Assembly: GCF_002864045.1 (NCBI RefSeq)
Contig: NZ_PJPV01000022.1
Coordinates: 1-62,490 of the forward strand
From: Endozoicomonas acroporae
GTDB lineage: Bacteria; Pseudomonadota; Gammaproteobacteria; Pseudomonadales; Endozoicomonadaceae
DNA: 62,490 bases
Direction: 5' to 3'
Both the position numbers and the translations under genes were made by a program. Shown here one piece after another: positions 1 to 7,817 of the stretch (within the stretch, counting starts at the first letter, position 1; each line of letters begins with the position of its first letter). The notes beneath the pieces are model-generated. The model was not told the DNA's origin. It was given only the letters and a program-made list of their open reading frames with translations, and searched no databases.

Positions 1-327
1 CGGAAGCCTGGAAGCTGCGTCAGCAGGCATGGCCGGTTCGGTCTCCATTGGCTCCGGATTAGCAGGTAGCGAAGTTGCAGAACACACAATACTCCTGCTG
101 TTGTCAGTAACACGCCTGCGCTTTATGGATGGGATGGGCCCGGATTCAGATTGCAGTTGATGCGGTGGAAATGTTCCAGTGCCCGTTGTTGTCTGTTCCA
201 CCTGGTAACCTGACATGGATCGCTTTCTTTCTTGTTTTCGGCTGTTTGCTGGCTGGTGCCTTCCGGCTTCAGTGGATGTTAACGGGGATGCCGTGTCTGC
301 GGTTACTGAGGAGGAAGGTGACTGCAT
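1..327 (-). CDS. Partial disordered protein with NLS-like basic cluster
   Basis: An open frame on the minus strand starts at an ATG at 327, behind a GAAGAA ribosome-binding site, and stays open to the left edge, giving the first 109 residues. The protein is rich in Ser, Thr, Pro and Gln, has no signal peptide and looks disordered. It has two basic clusters: SRKQERKR around residues 29-36 and IKRRRV at 68-73, the latter resembling a eukaryotic nuclear localisation signal. I do not recognise the family. The composition fits an N-terminal secretion or targeting region of an effector-like protein, but that is inference. A TAG stop lies upstream in frame near position 400 and there is no earlier ATG. 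Confidence 0.45.
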   Translation of the reverse strand, partial: MQSPSSSVTADTASPLTSTEAGRHQPANSRKQERKRSMSGYQVEQTTTGTGTFPPHQLQSESGPIPSIKRRRVTDNSRSIVCSATSLPANPEPMETEPAMPADAASRLP

Positions 328-401
328 GATTTCTTCGGGGATTACCTGTTTCCAATTGGAGAATCGTCTGGGGATGACAACAATAGAACGTAAACGCTAA
401 T

Positions 402-611
402 TTAACCAGCGTAATAGCCAACCCCGCCGGATCGGCTTATTCTTGAGATGCCTGCACACAGCTTCTTTTTCCAATAACCAAGCTGTGATGGTCTGACGCC
501 ATTTTGTCGGCACCAGGCTTTTTGGCTAAGCCCGGAGTCGTGCCAGGCTTCGATCCGTTGCAGCCATTGTTCTTTAGTGATTTCTGGGTGGTCATCGGAG
601 CCTCCATGCAA
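402..611 (-). pseudogene. IS66-type accessory protein (TnpA-like) fragment
   Basis: The 69-codon frame carries the stretch KEQWLQRIEAWHDSGLSQKA followed by WCRQNGVRPSQLGYWKKKL. This is the helix-turn-helix N-terminal pattern of the small IS66-family accessory protein, which has a 'GLSQ..(W/F)CRQ.G' core and an ending 'YWKKKL'. Homology stops after that motif and the frame ends in unrelated sequence, so this is a decayed remnant of an insertion sequence. No IS66 tnpB or tnpC genes are adjacent. Confidence 0.6.
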
Positions 612-677
612 TCAGAGGTTTTATGATCCACGATCAAATCTCAGCGGGGTAGGACGTGGGTTATTTTGGCGGTTACG

Positions 678-837
678 TTCCGGGAAGGACGTTACAAAAG
701 CCAGGCGCTGCTCGACGAAGCGGCTCTGCTTATGGCCTATGTCGATTTAAACCCTGTTCGAGCCAAATGGTGAAATCGCCAGAGACCTCTGAATACACTT
801 TTATCAGCAAAAGGACGAAATATTTGATTGTTGTGGC
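678..837 (+). pseudogene. Fragment of REP-associated Y1-type transposase
   Basis: Reading from 678 gives [17 protein letters not shown] and then [11 protein letters not shown]. These are conserved blocks near the C-terminus of the large Y1 transposase family associated with REP elements, whose usual form is 'G.(Y/F)[22 protein letters not shown]'. The frame then hits a stop, and homology resumes one frame over with SPETSEYTFISKR, matching the family's 'PE.S.YTSI..R' motif. The catalytic HUH motif and tyrosine are not present here, so this is a frameshifted 3' remnant. It sits next to the IS66 fragment, just outside the flagellar cluster. Confidence 0.55.
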
Positions 838-866
838 TTTAAAATCTTTTGGTGTTCTTTTTTATT

Positions 867-1283
867 TTACAATTTGCACAAAGTATTACGACTGGACTGA
901 TATCTGACAGTCGCATTTTTACCGTAGGATAAGGGCGGCCCACGGAGCAACTCTATAAACGTATTGCAATAATCGGCCAGTCTCGCCAGTTGATGGCTAT
1001 TACTCTGTTGCAGTGCCCGGCACGACCGGATCAATCGCTCTGTTTCAAGCACCTGAACAGGACTGTCACTTGTTATTTTATCCTGACGTGATGCTAATAA
1101 GATGGGTTCTAACTGCTGGCAAATATCAGCACATTCCCCTGATAAGTGCACCACTGACTCAATATTTTTTCGGGTTATTGCCCGGGCCTGAAGGCTCAAC
1201 AGCCTCTCCAGATTTTGCAGTAACTGATGAAGTTGCGAACTCTCTTTTTGGCCCCCATCGTCTTGAGACTCATCATCGGACAT
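867..1283 (-). CDS. flgN: Flagellar export chaperone FlgN (lateral type)
   Basis: This 138-aa protein is predicted to be a helical cytoplasmic chaperone for the hook-filament junction proteins FlgK and FlgL, carrying them to the flagellar export gate. Residues 14-110 are Leu/Gln-rich heptad-like helices (SSQLHQLLQNLERLLSLQAR and onward), as in FlgN. The gene overlaps the flgA stop in a TAATG junction, so translation is probably coupled. Lateral flagellar clusters usually carry flgN-flgM-flgA; flgM is missing between these two genes. Sequence similarity is weak, as is normal for FlgN, so the call rests on helical composition and position. Confidence 0.7.
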   Translation of the reverse strand: MSDDESQDDGGQKESSQLHQLLQNLERLLSLQARAITRKNIESVVHLSGECADICQQLEPILLASRQDKITSDSPVQVLETERLIRSCRALQQSNSHQLARLADYCNTFIELLRGPPLSYGKNATVRYQSSRNTLCKL

Positions 1284-2116
1284 TATGACCGCCTCTCCCC
1301 TTCAACCGGGCGTACCTCACCTTCATTGATCACCCGGCATTTGAACGGTCTGCCATTTTCTTTCTGAACCAGGATAATATCACCAATATGGCCGCTTTCC
1401 ATGGCGACACCGGTGGTAATTAATTCGATATTTTCTGATTGAACAACAATGGTTAAATGCTGCCCCCGACGGATAGCAGTGGCCCTTTTTACCATATCGG
1501 TGGTAATCACAGTGCCAGCACCAATCTTTCGGGTAGCGATGTATCCGGAAGGATTATCCTGAAATACATTCGGTTTCAGGGAACTCAAACGAACTTTTGA
1601 TGTTTTCAGCCTCGGCTGTCCTGGCCCCGACAACGCCTCGCCCCGGTTCAGATCCCTGTCGGCAAGCAATACCGATACGTCAAAATCCACTCTGACCGCC
1701 AGCCGTTGTTTCCAGCGGTGTTCCGGGAAGGTGCCGAGATGATCAGGACAGCTGATCAATAATGGCAGTTTACCGTTCTGAGCCATGGCAGAGAAGCGGA
1801 TATCCGGTGTTACCGGACAGTCTGGCAATTGCTGCCAGCGTTCTTTATGCAGCAAAACCACCCGGGGATTACGGCCGTTAAAACGTTTAGCCAATAAGCG
1901 CGAATGCTCACAGAGTTGACTGATGACCTCCCCCTGAACCCTTTGATCAGAACTCTTATCTGATTGATCTGACTGCGGGCTGGTATCCGTACATGACACT
2001 GTATGGGCGTTTGCAATATTGGGAATATTGAGCAAGCACAGACACAGGGATAAAACAAAACGACGACTGATTGATAATTTCCTGTGGAGAATAAAATATG
2101 TGACAAATAAATACAT
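1283..2116 (-). CDS. flgA: Flagella P-ring assembly chaperone FlgA
   Basis: This 277-aa periplasmic chaperone helps FlgI polymerise into the P ring. A hydrophobic stretch at residues 18-36 (RRFVLSLCLCLLNIPNIANA), with a small-residue cleavage site, is a signal peptide. The C-terminal 120 residues hold the SAF/ChapFlgA fold with the typical 'ATRKIGAGTVITTDMVKRA' and 'IRRGQHLTIVVQS' segments. The gene is divergent from flgB across a 60-bp gap and is followed by flgN with a TAATG overlap. The start at 2116 gives a rather long N-terminus before the signal sequence; a start nearer residue 18 is possible. Confidence 0.88.
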   Translation of the reverse strand: MYLFVTYFILHRKLSISRRFVLSLCLCLLNIPNIANAHTVSCTDTSPQSDQSDKSSDQRVQGEVISQLCEHSRLLAKRFNGRNPRVVLLHKERWQQLPDCPVTPDIRFSAMAQNGKLPLLISCPDHLGTFPEHRWKQRLAVRVDFDVSVLLADRDLNRGEALSGPGQPRLKTSKVRLSSLKPNVFQDNPSGYIATRKIGAGTVITTDMVKRATAIRRGQHLTIVVQSENIELITTGVAMESGHIGDIILVQKENGRPFKCRVINEGEVRPVEGERRS

Positions 2117-2176
2117 TTTTTACGACAACGTACTACTCTTTACACACGACTTAATATAGACGAATAGATAGCCTGT
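2117..2176. promoter_or_regulatory. Divergent flgA/flgB control region
   Basis: Only 60 bp separate the divergent flgA and flgB starts. The region is AT-rich and includes TTTACACACGACTTAATATA upstream of flgB. It must hold the start of the rightward run unless transcripts begin within the flanking genes. I do not see a convincing sigma-54 (TGGCAC-N5-TTGC) or sigma-28 box. A TAATAT -10-like hexamer is present without a well-placed -35. Confidence 0.35.
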
Positions 2177-2572
2177 ATGTTGATTTCATTTGAGTCGGCC
2201 ATGGGTATACACCCAAGAGTTGCACAGCTCAGAAGCTCTCAGATTGCCATCCAGTCAGGCAATATTTTTAATATTGAAACACCACAATACCGGGCACTTG
2301 AGGCTAACCTCAACACTTACCATTCGGCTTATGGTTTATCTCAGGATTTGTCGGTCTCAGACAAACGGCATATCACCCCAAATCAACTGGCGGATGTTGA
2401 GTTATCCATTGCCTTTAAAAATTCAGGCGGTATTGCCTCGGAAAATGGTAACGATGTATCTCTGGCACTGGAGCAGGCAAAACTTGCACAGTCGATGGCC
2501 GGGTACAATATCAGCATATCGTTAATCCGGGAGCGTCTGAGCATGCTGGATAAGGTGATCAGTGGTCGCTAG
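2177..2572 (+). CDS. flgB: Flagellar proximal rod protein FlgB
   Basis: FlgB, 131 aa here, forms part of the proximal rod of the basal body. The protein has the usual small-rod layout. The N-terminal helix ends in a variant of the rod signature (SGNIFNIETPQYRALEANLN, around residues 30-49, in place of 'A.NIANA.TPGYK'). The C-terminal half contains 'GNDVSLALEQAKLAQSMAGYN' followed by a helix, as in the family. It is the first gene of a rightward run that extends to motB at 19545. A palindromic element separates it from flgC. Confidence 0.88.
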   Translation: MLISFESAMGIHPRVAQLRSSQIAIQSGNIFNIETPQYRALEANLNTYHSAYGLSQDLSVSDKRHITPNQLADVELSIAFKNSGGIASENGNDVSLALEQAKLAQSMAGYNISISLIRERLSMLDKVISGR

Positions 2573-2577
2573 TGTAT

Positions 2578-2774
2578 GGTTTCAATGAGTTTGACGGGTT
2601 GACGTGCCTCCGCACTCCGTTCGTCCTGAGCCTGTCGAAGGACCCATAGGGCCTAAAGGCGGAAACTCCGGACTCTGATAGATTGTGCCAAGCACCCTTC
2701 GTCCGTGCATCCTGAGCGGGGTCGAAGGGCGCTCAGGGTGAACGGAGATTGTACACATCAAACCCATTGAAACC
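2578..2774. repeat. MITE-like palindromic element, family 1, copy 1
   Basis: The element lies between flgB and flgC. Its ends form imperfect inverted repeats (GGTTTCAATGAGTTTGAC on the left; the right end read backwards is GGTTTCAATGGGTTTGAT). The interior has two hairpin-rich blocks around CCTGAGC/GTCGAAGG-type words. A second full-length copy in the opposite orientation is at 43814-43986, and an end fragment is at 21134-21200. It has no coding capacity, so it is a non-autonomous repeat. Confidence 0.8.
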
Positions 2775-2842
2775 ATGTACTACCTAGGAGGCTGTCCGAG
2801 AATAGACGTCATAAATTGTTAATTCGATGAAGTGAGAACCCT

Positions 2843-3277
2843 ATGAGTCTGCAGTTGGTTCAGGCTATGTCTGGTTACGCCATGGTCGCCCAGGCAACCC
2901 GTATGACACTGGTGGCCGAGGCGCTCTCTTACAATGAGGTTGCAGCAGCGTCTGCTGCTGAGGTGCTGCGGCCGGGGCGAGCGTTACTTCAGGCCAGAAC
3001 CGTAGATGCTGGCTCCGCTGCCAGAGAGAATATTCCGGCGTTTACCGTTGAAGTAGCGGGCATTATCAAAGATAAGTCACCTCCCCAGGTGCGCTATCAG
3101 CCGGGCCATCCTCTGGCTAATGCCAACGGTGAAGTGTTTTACCCGAATATCAGCACGATTGAAGAAATGGCGACCATGATTTCGGCAGCCCGTTCTTTTG
3201 ATGCGGCTGTCTCGGTGTTCACCAGCGCCCGTCACATGCAGGGCCAGGCACTGGAGCTGATCGGTGTTCATAAGTAG
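2843..3277 (+). CDS. flgC: Flagellar proximal rod protein FlgC
   Basis: This 144-aa rod protein joins FlgB and FlgF in the proximal rod. The N-terminal helix (MSGYAMVAQATRMTLVAEAL) and the C-terminal block (YPNISTIEEMATMISAARSF, DAAVSVFTSARHMQGQALEL) match FlgC, including the 'Y.PN...EM..MI.A.R...A' signature. The usual 'NIANA.T' loop after the first helix is diverged (YNEVAAASAAE), so the rod motif is degenerate at the N-terminus. It starts at ATG 2843 behind GAAGTGAG. Confidence 0.88.
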   Translation: MSLQLVQAMSGYAMVAQATRMTLVAEALSYNEVAAASAAEVLRPGRALLQARTVDAGSAARENIPAFTVEVAGIIKDKSPPQVRYQPGHPLANANGEVFYPNISTIEEMATMISAARSFDAAVSVFTSARHMQGQALELIGVHK

Positions 3278-3320
3278 TTAACCAAATGAAATCGTATTTT
3301 CTGACTAAGTGGGTATCACT

Positions 3321-3998
3321 ATGATTTCATCCATTCAACACGAAGTGCCCTTCATCGGTGGTAGCGCTTCGTCGTTGCCTTCTCCCGACAGTTCCAGTGC
3401 CTTGAGTAAAAACTTTATGACGTTGTTGATTACTCAACTTAAGCACCAGAACCCGCTTGAACCGATGGAAAGCGGTGATCTGCTGAATCAGCTGGCGGCC
3501 ATGACTTCCGTATCAGAGTTAAGAGATATCCACGCCGGTATCAGCCGGTTGAGCGATCAGTTTGCAACGGCCCAACTGTCCAGCGCTACGGCACTGCTGG
3601 GTCAGGAGGTCGCTATTGATGCCCGCCAGTTTTCATTCAATGGCGATGGGAATAAATTAGCCCTGGCCTTTCCTTCGCCAGGTACAGGGCACTTGTTGCA
3701 TTTTTTGCTCACCGATCAAAATGGTACCCCGGTAAAAGAAGCCCATTATCAGGGGCGTCATAATGAGTCACCGGGTACTTCCATAAAGAAAAGCCTGGAC
3801 CAACTGTTTGGCTCGCTGCCTCATGGTCAGTACTGGCTGCAAAGCACCCTGGATGGTGATAGTGAAGTGGTTCCTGTGCAGCTGGTCAGTAAAGCAAACA
3901 GTATTGTTTTCAACAGCTCTGATCAGGCACCACAGATCAGGCTTGAGGCCATCGAGCCTGTGGCACTGTCCAGCATTCATTCCGTGACCCGACCATAA
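3321..3998 (+). CDS. flgD: Flagellar hook cap protein FlgD
   Basis: FlgD caps the growing hook and promotes FlgE polymerisation, then is discarded. The N-terminal signature is intact: LSKNFMTLLITQLKHQNPLE, then PMESGDLLNQLAAMTSVSEL. This is followed by a beta-rich FlgD tudor/FnIII-like region. ATG 3321 is preferred over the in-frame GTG at 3309 because AAGTGGG is correctly spaced before it. The product is then 225 aa, typical for the family. Confidence 0.92.
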   Translation: MISSIQHEVPFIGGSASSLPSPDSSSALSKNFMTLLITQLKHQNPLEPMESGDLLNQLAAMTSVSELRDIHAGISRLSDQFATAQLSSATALLGQEVAIDARQFSFNGDGNKLALAFPSPGTGHLLHFLLTDQNGTPVKEAHYQGRHNESPGTSIKKSLDQLFGSLPHGQYWLQSTLDGDSEVVPVQLVSKANSIVFNSSDQAPQIRLEAIEPVALSSIHSVTRP

Positions 3999-4036
3999 GG
4001 CTGACTGTTGTTGTCTCATCGGTGAGGTAAGCGTCT

Positions 4037-5242
4037 ATGTCAATCAGTACCTCCGGCATGAATGCCGCCCAAAGTCAGCTGGAAATAGCCAGCCAGAACC
4101 TGACCAATGCGGAAACGAATGGTTATAAGTCGTTCCGGGCGATTCTTGGTGATGCCTATGCCCAGGCGGGAACTGCATCGGTGGATATGGCCGGGGTCAC
4201 TCTGCTGGCAACCCGGCAGGAGTTTGCCCAGGGACAGTTGACGCAATCGGGTAATGCCTTTGACCTGGGCATTGATGGCAAGGGCTTTTTTGTCCTTGGC
4301 AATAATGGAGAGCAGCTCTTCAGCCGGGCAGGCCTGTTTACACAGGATAAGGAGAATTATCTGGTGAACCCCAGTGGTTACCGCCTCAGGGGCTTTGGTG
4401 TCAATAATCAGGGTGCGGTTGATACCTCAAAACTGGTTGACTTGCAGGTCATTCAGGCTAACCGGCCAGGCAAAGCAACCACCAAAGCATCAGCTACCAT
4501 TAACCTCAATGCCAGTGAACCGGTGATTAATCGTACGACGGTTGCCCTTAACCCGTCAGACCCAAGGACATTCAGCTGGTACGGAGCGTTGAATATTTTC
4601 GATAGCCTTGGCGAACAACATACGCTGGGTAGCTATTTCACCAAAACCGAGACCAGTCAGTGGCTGCTTGAATTTCAGGTGGATGGGCAGTCCCTCAAAC
4701 AGACAGAAAACCTGACATTCAACAGCTCAGGCCTGTTGACGACACCCGCCGATGCGCAGTTTTCACTGACACCACCGGAGCTGCCCTCAGGTGCCGTTCT
4801 CCAGCCCCTGGCCATGGACTTTTCCGGCATCACCCAGTTCGCCATTGATTCGTCATTCCGTCCCCTGGTGGTTGACGGGCAAATGGCGGGCAGCCTTAAC
4901 CAGGTCAGTTTTGCCGACAACGGTTTTCTGCAGGGTAGCTACAGCAATGGTGAACAATACCTGCTTGGTCAGGTGGCACTGGCTACCTTTCCCAATGATA
5001 ACGGGTTAGTGGTTAATGGGAATAATACCTGGATGTCGTCTATGGTATCCGGCACTCCGCTCTTTAGTCCATCGGGCCTTAATGGCGCGGGCCTTATCAG
5101 GGCGGGGTTTGTTGAACAGTCCAATGTGGATCTGGCCAGCGGGTTGTCGGATGTCATTCTCGCCCAGCGCAACTTTCAGGTAAGCGCCAAGGCTTTCCAG
5201 GCAGAAGATGTCCTGTCACAAACACTGATCAATCTCACCTGA
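4037..5242 (+). CDS. flgE: Flagellar hook protein FlgE
   Basis: This 401-aa protein polymerises into the flexible hook. It starts with STSGMNAAQSQLEIASQNLT and the rod/hook signature NAETNGYKSFRAIL, has the FlgE D1 motif 'GNAFDLGIDGKGFFVL', and ends with 'FVEQSNVDLASGLSDVILAQ' and 'RNFQVSAKAFQAEDVLSQTL'. The length is close to the normal ~400 aa. It follows flgD by 38 bp and precedes flgF by 13 bp, so it is probably co-transcribed with both. Confidence 0.95.
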   Translation: MSISTSGMNAAQSQLEIASQNLTNAETNGYKSFRAILGDAYAQAGTASVDMAGVTLLATRQEFAQGQLTQSGNAFDLGIDGKGFFVLGNNGEQLFSRAGLFTQDKENYLVNPSGYRLRGFGVNNQGAVDTSKLVDLQVIQANRPGKATTKASATINLNASEPVINRTTVALNPSDPRTFSWYGALNIFDSLGEQHTLGSYFTKTETSQWLLEFQVDGQSLKQTENLTFNSSGLLTTPADAQFSLTPPELPSGAVLQPLAMDFSGITQFAIDSSFRPLVVDGQMAGSLNQVSFADNGFLQGSYSNGEQYLLGQVALATFPNDNGLVVNGNNTWMSSMVSGTPLFSPSGLNGAGLIRAGFVEQSNVDLASGLSDVILAQRNFQVSAKAFQAEDVLSQTLINLT

Positions 5243-5255
5243 CGGGCACCTGGCC

Positions 5256-6002
5256 ATGTTTTCCGGAATGCAGATGACCACCGCCAGTGCCGAACGGGTC
5301 TGGCAAAGCCTGTCCGTGTTTGCGGGTAATTTATCCGGTCAGTCGGTGCCCGGTTACCGGGGCGACTCGGTATTTGCCCAAAAACTGGCACAGACACAGA
5401 CGGCAATGGCCCAACAACGGGCTCCCGCATTTTCCCTTCAGGCTGCCACCAATTTTACCAGCGGCTCTCTGAGACCCACAGGACGCCAGCTGGATGTTGC
5501 CATCGACGGTGCCGGATGGTTAGTGGTGCAAGATGCCAGCGGAAAGGCAGGGCTGACCCGAAACGGTTTGCTCAGTCTGACCGCAACGGGTGAGGTGTTG
5601 ACCGGCAATGGTGCCCGCGTCATGGGACAGACGGGGCCGTTGACCATTCCTGCATTCAGTCAGCTGACCATTGGCAGTGAGGGGTCTGTCAGTGTCGTTC
5701 CTGCCGGTGGTCAAGACGTTGAAGAGGTGGGGCGTATCCGCTTTGCCAATCCCCCCCAGGCCAACCTGATTCGGAGCCCGAATGGCCTGTTCAGGCTGGC
5801 GGATGGCAGTGCGCCAGTCCCTGATCCACGGGTTAAGATGGTCAGCGGGGCGCTTGAAGAGAGCAATGTTGACCTGATGGCGGAGTACCTGAATGTGGTG
5901 GAAGCTGGAAAAACCATGGATCTCCATGTTCGTATGTTATCAGCCTTTGATCAGATGGCAGGGCGAGGCAATGAGTTGCTGAACCTGACCCGGCGCTGGT
6001 AG
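5256..6002 (+). CDS. flgF: Flagellar rod protein FlgF
   Basis: FlgF, 248 aa, is a proximal rod subunit. The N-terminal rod signature is changed (VFAGNLSGQSVPGYRGDSVF). The D1 motif 'GRQLDVAIDGAGWLVVQDAS' and the C-terminal 'GALEESNVDLMAEYLNVVEA' with the closing helix are clear. Position between flgE and flgG supports FlgF rather than a second FlgG. A tandem hairpin repeat starts 19 bp after the stop. Confidence 0.9.
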   Translation: MFSGMQMTTASAERVWQSLSVFAGNLSGQSVPGYRGDSVFAQKLAQTQTAMAQQRAPAFSLQAATNFTSGSLRPTGRQLDVAIDGAGWLVVQDASGKAGLTRNGLLSLTATGEVLTGNGARVMGQTGPLTIPAFSQLTIGSEGSVSVVPAGGQDVEEVGRIRFANPPQANLIRSPNGLFRLADGSAPVPDPRVKMVSGALEESNVDLMAEYLNVVEAGKTMDLHVRMLSAFDQMAGRGNELLNLTRRW

Positions 6003-6021
6003 CTGAAAGCCTTAAAAAGAA

Positions 6022-6215
6022 GGGAACCACAAAGACACAAAGTTTTTTTCGGGTTTGCGTGAGCTGCGCCTGGCAAACAAAAAAGGCTTCCTTTGTGCCT
6101 TAGTGTCTTTAGGGAACCACAAAGGCACAAAGACACAAAGTTTTTTTCGGGTTTGCGTGAGCTGCGCCCGGCAAACAAAAAAGGCTTCCTTTGTGCCTTA
6201 GTGTCTTTGTGGTTC
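6022..6215. repeat. Tandem pair of ~92-bp hairpin repeats (family 3)
   Basis: Two nearly identical units (from 6022 and from 6112) fill most of the flgF-flgG gap. Each begins GGGAACCACAAAG and ends CTTTGTGCCTTAGTGTCTTT, so each can fold into a long hairpin. The loop portion is shared (TTTTTTTCGGGTTTGCGTGAG). The CACAAAG/CTTTGTG style resembles family 2 but the sequence differs. No coding capacity. Confidence 0.85.
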
Positions 6216-6310
6216 AACGCTTTTATACCTTTTGTCACACTCTCGCTCTTTGTGAGAACGAGTTCATCACCGCTTCCGTCTTCAGGAGATTAGTTAATGA
6301 GAGCATCACC

Positions 6311-7093
6311 ATGAACAGTCTGTGGATAAACCAGGGCGGCCTGACCCTGCAGGATGCCAGAATGATGGCTGCTTCCCAGAACCTCAGTAATATCAGCACC
6401 TATGGCTATAAAAAAGAACGGGTGGTGGCTGCGGATCAGTTTTATACCACCCTGAAACAGGCCGGAGCAATGGCCAACAGTGGGGATGAACTGCCCAGCG
6501 GCCTGCAGGTGGGTACGGGTGCCAGAATCACCGCCACCCAGAAAATATTTACCAATGGCAATGTCCAGAATACCGGTAATGCGCTGGATCTGGCTATTGT
6601 CGGCGATGGCTTTGTGCAGGTTCAGTTACCTTCCGGAGAGATGGCTTATACCCGTAACGGACAGTTGCAGCTCAATGGCGAAGGTGAAATCGTGGTGGCC
6701 ACCGGCCAGCCGATAGAGCCGGTGATCGCCATCCCGATGGAAGCCCGGAACATCACCATTGGTCAGGATGGCACGGTATCCGTTGCCATGCCCGGTAGCC
6801 CGGAAGCTCAGGTTCTGGGGCAGATCTCTCTGGTTAATTTCATCAATCCCATGGGGCTGCAGTCCATCGGCGATAACTTCTATCTGGAAACCGCTGCCAG
6901 CGGTTCCCCTGTGGAGGGCGTTCCCGGCACCAATGGTCTTGGTGAAATCCGGCAGTTTTCCCTTGAGGCCTCCAATGTCGATGTGGTGGAAGAGCTGGTC
7001 AATCTGATCATGATTCAGCGGGCTTATGAAATGCAGGCCAGGGCCATCGATGTGGCCAGTAATTCCCAGGAATATCTGGTGAAAAGCAGTTAG
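6311..7093 (+). CDS. flgG: Flagellar distal rod protein FlgG
   Basis: FlgG forms the distal rod that crosses the outer membrane. The protein starts MNSLWINQGGLTLQDARMMA, has the rod signature ASQNLSNISTYGYKKERVV and the D1 motif 'NTGNALDLAIVGDGFVQVQL', and ends with 'SLEASNVDVVEELVNLIMIQ' then RAYEMQARAIDVASNSQEYL, which is canonical. The ATG at 6311 is chosen because homology begins there; in-frame upstream starts run into the hairpin repeat. At 260 aa it is full length. Confidence 0.94.
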   Translation: MNSLWINQGGLTLQDARMMAASQNLSNISTYGYKKERVVAADQFYTTLKQAGAMANSGDELPSGLQVGTGARITATQKIFTNGNVQNTGNALDLAIVGDGFVQVQLPSGEMAYTRNGQLQLNGEGEIVVATGQPIEPVIAIPMEARNITIGQDGTVSVAMPGSPEAQVLGQISLVNFINPMGLQSIGDNFYLETAASGSPVEGVPGTNGLGEIRQFSLEASNVDVVEELVNLIMIQRAYEMQARAIDVASNSQEYLVKSS

Positions 7094-7109
7094 GAACAAT
7101 TCAAACCGG

Positions 7110-7817
7110 ATGCACCCTATGGGCAAAACAGTTACATCGACGTTTATTTGGCTGATCGCTGTGCTGGTGATCGGGTTGCCGGGCTGTCAGGTGGTATTGC
7201 CACACAACCAGCCCCTGAATAATGCCGACGATGAAGACACTGAACCCGTGCTTACCCGTGCCCCGGAGCCCCCTCCGGCACCGGCACCGGGCAGTCTTTA
7301 TACATATGCCACCAGTATGCGCCTGTTTGATGATCTGAAAGCCTATCGCCCCGGCGATATTCTGACCGTGATGCTGCAGGAAAAGACCTTCTCCAGTAAA
7401 AAGGCCAATACCAGCCTGGACAAAAATGCCAGTGCCACCATAGCGCCCCCCACGGTATTCGGGAACAAATACTCGAGACTGGACACACAACTCAGCAGCA
7501 ACCGGAACTTTGGCGGCAAAGGATCGACCTCCCAGCAAAACCATTTAACCGGCTCGGTGACCGTGGTCGTGCAAAAAGTGCTGCCCAGTGGTGCGCTGTT
7601 GGTTAAGGGCAGCAAAATGGTCCGGCTGAATCAGGGTGATGAAGTCATCTTTGTCAGCGGTGTGGTGCGCCCTGAAGACGTTACCCAGGACAACAAGGTC
7701 TCCTCGCTGCGTCTGGCCCAGGCAAAAATCAGTTATACCGGCCGGGGCGACCTGGCCCAGGCCAACACCCAGGGCTGGCTCTCCCGTATTCTGAACAGCA
7801 GCTGGTTTCCATTTTGA
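7110..7817 (+). CDS. flgH: Flagellar L-ring lipoprotein FlgH
   Basis: FlgH makes the outer-membrane L ring. The N-terminus has a hydrophobic signal and the lipobox VIGLPGC at about residues 22-28, so it should be lipidated on the cysteine. A Pro-rich linker is followed by the FlgH core: 'YRPGDILTVMLQEKTFSSKK', 'GSVTVVVQKVLPSGALLVKG' and 'ISYTGRGDLAQANTQGWLSR'. It is 235 aa, normal size. ATG 7119 is an alternative start. Its stop overlaps the TTG start of flgI. Confidence 0.94.
   Translation: MHPMGKTVTSTFIWLIAVLVIGLPGCQVVLPHNQPLNNADDEDTEPVLTRAPEPPPAPAPGSLYTYATSMRLFDDLKAYRPGDILTVMLQEKTFSSKKANTSLDKNASATIAPPTVFGNKYSRLDTQLSSNRNFGGKGSTSQQNHLTGSVTVVVQKVLPSGALLVKGSKMVRLNQGDEVIFVSGVVRPEDVTQDNKVSSLRLAQAKISYTGRGDLAQANTQGWLSRILNSSWFPF

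Noticed and set aside
129..400. Plus-strand short frames at the left edge
   Set aside because: The minus-strand frame is open to the window edge, has a ribosome-binding site and a consistent composition; the plus frames are broken and lack these.
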